Of a stretch of DNA of 64,000 bases, positions 58,306 through 64,000 are shown one piece after another. The translations under genes were made by a program, and so were the position numbers. The notes under the pieces are model-generated. The model saw nothing but the letters and a program-made list of their open reading frames with translations, was not told the DNA's origin and searched no databases. The first letter of the stretch is position 1, and the number at the start of each line of letters is the position of its first letter. This DNA is from Edaphochlamys debaryana (lineage: Eukaryota; Chlorophyta; Chlorophyceae; Chlamydomonadales): contig JAEHOE010000057.1 of the NCBI GenBank assembly GCA_016858145.1, positions 248,001 through 312,000 on the forward strand, written 5' to 3'.

Positions 58306-61011
58306 ATGGCGAACGACGTGCACATGGCCGACGCTGAGGGCATGCAGCAAAACAGCCCGGCTGTTTTCATTACTGTTATCAAAGTCGTGTGGGAGCGCAC
58401 AGACCTCCATTATGACAAGGAGTGCAGGGCCGCAATCCGCGCAACATGCCGCGACGCCCGCGAGGCCCACGAGGGCCTTTGGAAGGACCTTTCTGTAAAT
58501 CTCAAGGCCGCTCGAGGGCCAACCGAGCCCGCCAGCTTGGCGCGCTCGCTGCTCGGGATGAAGGCGCGCGGCGCCAAGTTCGAGTCCCTTGACTTCAGAG
58601 TCGATGAGTGGAACCACGGTATATCAGAGCTACAAACGTGAGCCCCCCTCAAAGACACGGATTTCACTTTGCCAGGGCTGTCCCAGGACGTGCAAAGGCC
58701 CTTGACCCATAACAGAGGGCTCTGTGTCGGGGGGGCTGGCGCAGACCCAACCAAGCACACCTGAGTACCGTAGCCTTCATCGCCTCGGCCTCGGCCCCGC
58801 CCTCCCGCACACCCACCGTGCACACCTGCCCCCTCCCCTGGCCCGCCCCCCGTCCAGGCTCGCCGTGCTGGAGGCGCTTGCCCCCTGCGCAAACCTCAGC
58901 CGGCTTGAGCTCCATGGAGAATTCCTTCTGTCAAAAGACATCTGCGAGGCGGCCCTAGCCCTGAGGCCAGCTTCCCTGACCTTCAACTCCAAGGCCAGCC
59001 CCAACCTCCGCGGCGCCCCGCGCGATGCCCATGTCTTCTGGACTGCCGAGATGCTCCGGGGCTTGCTCCCGGGCCTCAAGCAGCTCTGGGTACAGAGCCT
59101 GACCCACATGCCGGCGGTCGTGCTCCAGGCCCTGGGCCATGGGAGCCCGGCCCTGGAGGCCGTCATCATCACACTGGGGGACGAGCGGAAGGGGTGCACC
59201 TTCGAGGGTGAGCCTTTTCTCCAAGAGCAGAACGTGTCAGCGTAGCGCTCCGGCCTCATCCCCGTCCACTTCGGCCTCGATACCTTGCAGCCCGTGCCCA
59301 CGTGCGCAGGCATGGCGTCATCAGCAACACTCTGCAGAGATGTCTGTGTTGAACCTTCTGCCCTCTGCCCACTCGCGCAGACGTGGCATCGGTGCTGGAC
59401 GTCGTGAGCACGCTGCCCCAGCTCAAGGACCTGAGCCTGAAAGGGGGCCCCAGCTCGGAGTGGCCGGTCCCCTCCTCCGTCCTGGACCTGGCCCGCCTGT
59501 CGAGCCTCACCCGGCTCACGTCGCTGCATCTGGGCCTCTGGTCCCACGGCGCGGAGCTGGCCTCGGAGGGGCACGGGCTCAACCCCGAGCTGCGGGCGCA
59601 GTTCCGGGAGGCTGAGGAGCGGGAGCGGGCGGGCCTAATGGCGGGGGTGCAGTCCATGCCGTTATTCGAGAACCTGACAGTCAGTATGCCCCTGCACGTG
59701 TCAGACCTGGAGCAACTGACCACTGTCGTCTTGCTCAAACTCACCACGCTCGAGAACCCCATGCTCGAAGCCGCGGGGGATGTGGCGGGGCAGGGCCAGG
59801 CAGCGCCCCCCGCTACAAGCTGCCGCCACAGCTGCAGTTCCTGGATCTGGCCCACGTGTCTCCGAGGGTCCTGGGCTCCCTCGTGGCATCACCCAGTCTT
59901 CTCCGCGTGTCCAGCGACCGGGACTGTCAGGACCCCTTCTGCATTCGCTTGTCGCCCCTGGAGTACAGCGTCGCCGCTGAGGAGGGCGACTTCCTGGACC
60001 CAGCGGCCACCTACGCACGCGTGCGGCCATCGGCCGCTGCCGCGCTTGCAGCGGCGGCTAGCTTCCTGAGCTCTAACGATGTGACTGACCTCGAGGTGCA
60101 AGCTCCTGCGGTCGGCGGCGGCATGCTCCTACCCGCTGCCGCCGAGCCCGGAGCAGGTGGGGTCCTTGCTTGGGTCTCAGGGCGCGCGAGCCCGTTGTGG
60201 TGCTCGGCCCAACACTGGCCAGAGCACGCTGACCTGCCCCACCCTTGCAACCCCCCCGCATCTACAGTCGCGGGTGTGGCTGGGAGCGCGCTGGGTGGGC
60301 ACGCGGGCTGGCTGGCGGCCCTGGGCGGGGCACCGCTGTCCTGCCTGACGCTCACGTGTGTGGCGCTCGATGCAATGGACCTCATGGCCCTGGTGCAGCA
60401 CTGCCCGGGGCTCGAGGGGGTAAGAGAGGGGATGGGGGAGAAGTGAGGAGGCTGAAGGCGCTGCAAAGAGACAGCAACCCCTATGGTTTGTTTGAGTGGC
60501 TGTTTGGCAGGCAACAACAGTCTGCCTGGCCCCTCCCGATCCGCCGCTGCCCCCCGGGGCTGCCCCCCCTCCCGCAGCTGGAGCTCAAGGACTGCGCCGT
60601 CAGCCCCGCGGCGCTGCCCTGCCTGCTGGGGCTGCCCAAGCTGAGGTGGTTGGGCGTGCGCCTGAGCCCCAGCGATGCCCAGGTGAGCCGCATCCTCACT
60701 GCGGTTTTTAAGAGATTCATTTTACGGCATGATGACACTCTCCTCCGTCTGACGGGAGCTCCTTACCTGGAACAGCTCCTTACCCGCTGTCCTACCTTGC
60801 CTCCGAAATGGCGCAGGACGTGGTCCTGGCATCCCTGACGCAGCTGGCGCTGTCGCCATCCGCTCTGGAGACCCTGGACGTGTTTTACGCGGCAGCGGAG
60901 GGCCCCTGGGAGGCGTGGGGGGCCTGGCTGGATGGAGTGGTGGCGTGGATGCAGGCGGAGGCGACCGCACGGGGCCTGGTGCGCAGCATTTGTAGGGGTG
61001 CAGCAGGTTGA
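58306..61011 (+). CDS. Leucine-rich protein with apparent one-base frameshift (636 aa if intact)
   Basis: Exons 58306-58637, 58858-59207, 59381-60156, 60268-60419, 60578-60682, 60817-61011. The N-terminus (CRAAIRATCRDAREAHEGLW) resembles the degenerate F-box-like opening of volvocine leucine-rich proteins. Leucine-rich segments follow (LSRLELHGEFLL, LPQLKDLSLKGG, LPKLRWLGVRLS). Splice phases agree everywhere except inside exon 3, where the frame must gain one base: the C6 run at 59806-59811 lacks a G present in the inverted paralogue. As written, translation stops at 60067-60069. The reading frame is good on both sides, so a sequencing error is as likely as a real lesion. TGTAA follows at 61547-61551. 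Confidence 0.65.
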
Positions 61012-62140
61012 CCTCAGTCGGGGCGCTACTGCGCAGGGGTGTGGGCTGTGACTGGTGCGTCGGGTTGGGGGCTGGGGCTAGGTCTATGGGCGGGGTTAGG
61101 GGAGGGCTGGGGCAGCGTTACGGCCGGGAGGCCTGCATTGCCCAGCCAGCGAGGAGTTCGCAGCTCGCAGCGCTTTGGGGCTCCAGGGGCAAGTGTCAGG
61201 ACTTGGCGCGGGTTGGGAACGGCGCTTACATGCAAAGTTTTGGGATTGTGGAAGGAGCTTGTTGCTGGCGAGGAAAGTGGCGGCCTGGTGGCACGGTCCG
61301 TGGGCGGGCGAGGGAAGGGACCGTGGCAAGCAGGTGATGGCTGCCGAGAGGCATGCCGTGGTGATGGCCTGACAGCAAAGGCTGATCGGAGAGAGGGCTT
61401 ACCCTGCTGTGCTGCGGGTAAACGGGTACACGGATGGAGCTGTCGAAGCCGTCTGAGGGGTGATGGGGGCCTGACGAGGGGCTCCAAGCGGCTAGCTCCA
61501 GTGGTGACTAAGCGAGCAGGTGTTCGCGGCGTTGGTTGATGGGGGATGTAAGGACAGGGTACTGGCGTGATGAGCAGGATGGTGTGCTTGGCGCAGCGTC
61601 AATGGAAGCCAGGTCTGCCAAGTTCGTATCACCTCATGTTCCTATCAGGTCAGGCTGTGTAATTCTCCCAAGACCTCTCAGAGTTCCAGCAGCACGCAAC
61701 AGGCTTGCACGTGAACCAGCTTAGACGCGCCACCCCACACAGCACCCAGTTACTCCTGCCCTCTCCTCGTTCGCTCCAGACTCCTGTACACCCGAAGCCG
61801 AAAGTCAGCTGCTGCCCCCTCGCCCCTGCCGCTGCGGCTTCTTGCCACGTTGTTCTCGTCAAACCCCTCCCCTGCCGTCTTGCACAAAGGCAGCCCCACA
61901 GCCTGCTATGCCATGCCCCCCTCCATACCCCTCTCTTTCCCCGCGGCACAGGGAAGGGGGTGAGGCCAATCGGCGCATGGCCAATCCCAATGTTCCCCAC
62001 GGACCTAGCACTCCGTCGATGCGGCGCCCCTAGCCACATTCCTCCCCTCTCTCCTGCTGAATCCCTCCCCCTCGGTCTTCCCCAGCCCAGCATGCATGCG
62101 TACCAAGGCACTTCCCCTCATGGCCCCCCCACTCCGCCCG
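61012..62140. other. Convergent spacer between the leucine-rich pair
   Basis: 3' flanks of both convergent genes. A segment near 61831-61862 repeats one at about 38722-38753. No gene supported. Confidence 0.45.
61547..61551 (+). other. TGTAA polyadenylation signal candidate
   Basis: First TGTAA after the leucine-rich stop at 61011 (536 bases); a second lies at 61658-61662. Confidence 0.4.
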
Positions 62141-64000
62141 CTACTCCGTCCACCGCGTCACGCTGCGCCCCAGGCCCCGCGCCTCCGCCTCCGCCCCCAG
62201 CCGCGCCATCTCGCCGTCCAGCCAGGCCTCCTCCCACAGCCTCCCCCCCTGCGCCTGCGCCTCCCCCTGCACAGGGAGCACCTGCAGCGTCAGCAGCGGC
62301 GAGGGGCCCAGCGCCAGCTGCTCCAGCGCCGCCAGGACCTCATCCTGCGTTGGCGGAACGCACCGGGGGGCAGGCAGGGCGGCGAGCAGAGGGAAGTGAG
62401 TGCGCAGGTCTCTGGGACGGGGCGCGTGGTGCGAGGTGCCGCCGAGTGCATGTGTGCGCAGCCGGCCGTGTGAAGGAAGGGAGCCAATCTAGCCTGCGTT
62501 CCGAGCAAACGAGGGTCTAGTGGAGAGGGACGCACGGACGGGGACTGCGACGCACCTGCGCGTGGCAGCGGCTCAGTTGCACGCCCAGCCACGTCAGCTT
62601 GGGCAGCCCCAGCAGGCAGGGCAGCGCCGCGGGGCTGACGGCGCACTTGTCAATCATGAGCTGCGGATGGGGGTAGCGGGTGTAGGAGAGAACGGCGGGT
62701 CAGCTGGCCGCCTAGCGCCCTGGAAGACACGCAGGGGACCGGATGGCAGGCGCAAGCCAAACATCGAGATGCCCCCTTTCGCGCCCCTCTGCCCCTCTCA
62801 CTGCCTTGAGCAGTGGGCAGTGCTGCACGAGCGCTTCAAGGTCCAGCGCGTCGAGCGCGATCCCCTTGAGCGCCAGCCAGGTCACTGGAGCGTTGCCCAT
62901 TGCCGCCAGCCAGCTCGCGTGCCCGCCCCGCACACCGCCAGCCCCACCCGCGACTGGACAAGAGGGGGGTTGGTGGGGGAAGGGTAGGTCAGCATGCAAA
63001 TGCGTGTATCGAGCTCATGGGCCGGCACGAGGATTGCCTGTGCGCTGTGAGCTCCTCACAGCAAGGCCCCACCTGCGTCCGGCTCGGCGGCGGGGTGCAT
63101 CAGCATGCCACCGCCAATGATAGGCGCCTGCATCTCCAGGTGGCACGGAACTTCAGTGGCAGCCAGAAAGCTGAACGCTGCGGCGACCGCAGCCGCAGCG
63201 GTCGGCCGCACGCGTGCGCACTGCATTGCCATGCCGAAGGCGTTGTCCTCATCGACGGCGACGCTGTACTCGAGGGGCGAGAAGCGGATGCAGAACGGTG
63301 GCTGAGTGTCCCCAGAGCCGTCCACTCGGCGAAGGCCGGGCGGTGCCTCGAGCGAGGCCAGGACCGTGGGGGCGACGTGACACAGAAAAAGTACCTTGAG
63401 CTTTGGCGGCAGCTTGTAGCGGGGCGGCGCTGCCTGGACCTGCCCCTCGGCACCCCCAGCGGCCTCGGGCGCGGGAAGCTACAGCGTGGTAGCTTCGAGG
63501 CTGGTCAGCGCGGTCAGGCGCTGCAGGTCCGACACGTGCAGCGGCATGCTGGCTCGTAGATCCACGAGTGCCGGCATGGCCTGCAGCGCTGCCGTCAGGC
63601 CCGCCCGCTCCCGCTCCGCAGCCTCCCGAAACTGCGCCCGCAGCTCTGGGGTGAGCTCGTCTCCCGCCAGGCCAGCTCAGCGCCGTGGGTCCAGACTTGC
63701 AGGGTGAGGGACGTGAGCCGGGTGAGGCTCGACAGGCGGGCAAGGTCTAGTACGGCGGAGGGCGCCGGCCAGGAGGAACTTGGACCCCCTCCCAGGCTCA
63801 GGCTCTTGAGCTGAGGCAGCGTGCTCAAGACTTGCAGCACCGAAGCCACATCTGCGCGAGGTGGTATGGGCACCCAGGCAGTTGGACCTCAGCGGAGGCA
63901 CAGGGCAGCAGGTCCAACACAGGCATGTGAAGGATCTCCATGTGGGCACACGATAGCAGGTCTTCATGAAGTGATACAGCCGGGCTGGTGAACTGATTGC
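62141..64000 (-). pseudogene. Inverted degenerate paralogue of the leucine-rich gene (5' end beyond window)
   Basis: Exon equivalents: 63073-63851, 62802-62953, 62556-62660 and 62141-62344. The 152- and 105-base internal exons have exactly the same lengths as in the plus-strand gene, and protein similarity is clear (ARLSSLTRLTSLTLQVWTHG; CAVSPAALPCLLGLPKL; LVQHCPLLKA). The large exon carries two lesions: a frame change near 63664-63675 (after THGAELA) and an in-frame TAG at 63479-63481 (after SLEATTL). Downstream codons keep frame and splice sites look usable. Upstream exons would lie right of base 64000; 63852-64000 is probably intron. It is either a young pseudogene or a gene with sequence errors. 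Confidence 0.7.

Noticed and set aside
59780..59835. A 56-base intron that would bypass the frameshift in the plus-strand leucine-rich gene
   Set aside because: It keeps frame but is shorter than the other introns here and would remove a segment (YKLPP) conserved in the paralogue; a missing base in the C6 run is simpler.

Overview
The window looks like nuclear DNA from a volvocine green alga (Chlamydomonas/Volvox relatives). It is very G+C-rich. Genes are cut into many short exons with GTG(A/G)G-type donors and (C/T)AG acceptors. Proteins carry long Ala/Gly/Pro low-complexity stretches, Hyp-type (SP)n/(PPSP)n wall modules occur, and TGTAA polyadenylation motifs lie downstream of some genes. 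No bacterial-type operons, CRISPR arrays or rRNA/tRNA genes were seen. All gene models were assembled by hand by matching splice phases; exon sums are divisible by three except where a lesion is stated.

Layout. 1-1456 (-): 5' part of a LITAF-domain gene running off the left edge. 2159-6817 (-): F-box-like/leucine-rich protein, 7 exons, 1055 aa. 8445-12585, 20552-23176 and 39995-44049 (all -): three paralogues (A, B, C) of a secreted hydroxyproline-rich extracellular protein; A and C have ten exons with an EGF-like module, B has five and lacks the central cassette. 25376-34882 (-): RabGAP of the TBC family, 15 exons, about 1591 aa, both catalytic fingers present. 45898-48424 (+): TrmN6/YfiC-type adenine-N6 methyltransferase. 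50300-52695 (-): TRAPP subunit Trs23/TRAPPC4. 53392-57411 (+): large alpha/beta hydrolase. 58306-61011 (+) and 62141-64000 (-): convergent pair of related leucine-rich genes, both with reading-frame lesions.

Between A and B, and between the TBC gene and C, lie repeat-rich spacers: a TIR element (35094-36665), inverted and dispersed short repeats, G-runs and a cluster of TATTAATA palindromes. Two duplications stand out. The promoter and first-exon part of the TBC gene is copied into an intron of the Trs23 gene, and the 5' flank of paralogue B is copied into an intron of the TBC gene. Functional links are limited: TBC RabGAP and Trs23 both belong to Rab-controlled vesicle traffic, and A/B/C are likely secretory cargo of the wall or matrix. 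I see no evidence of co-regulation.
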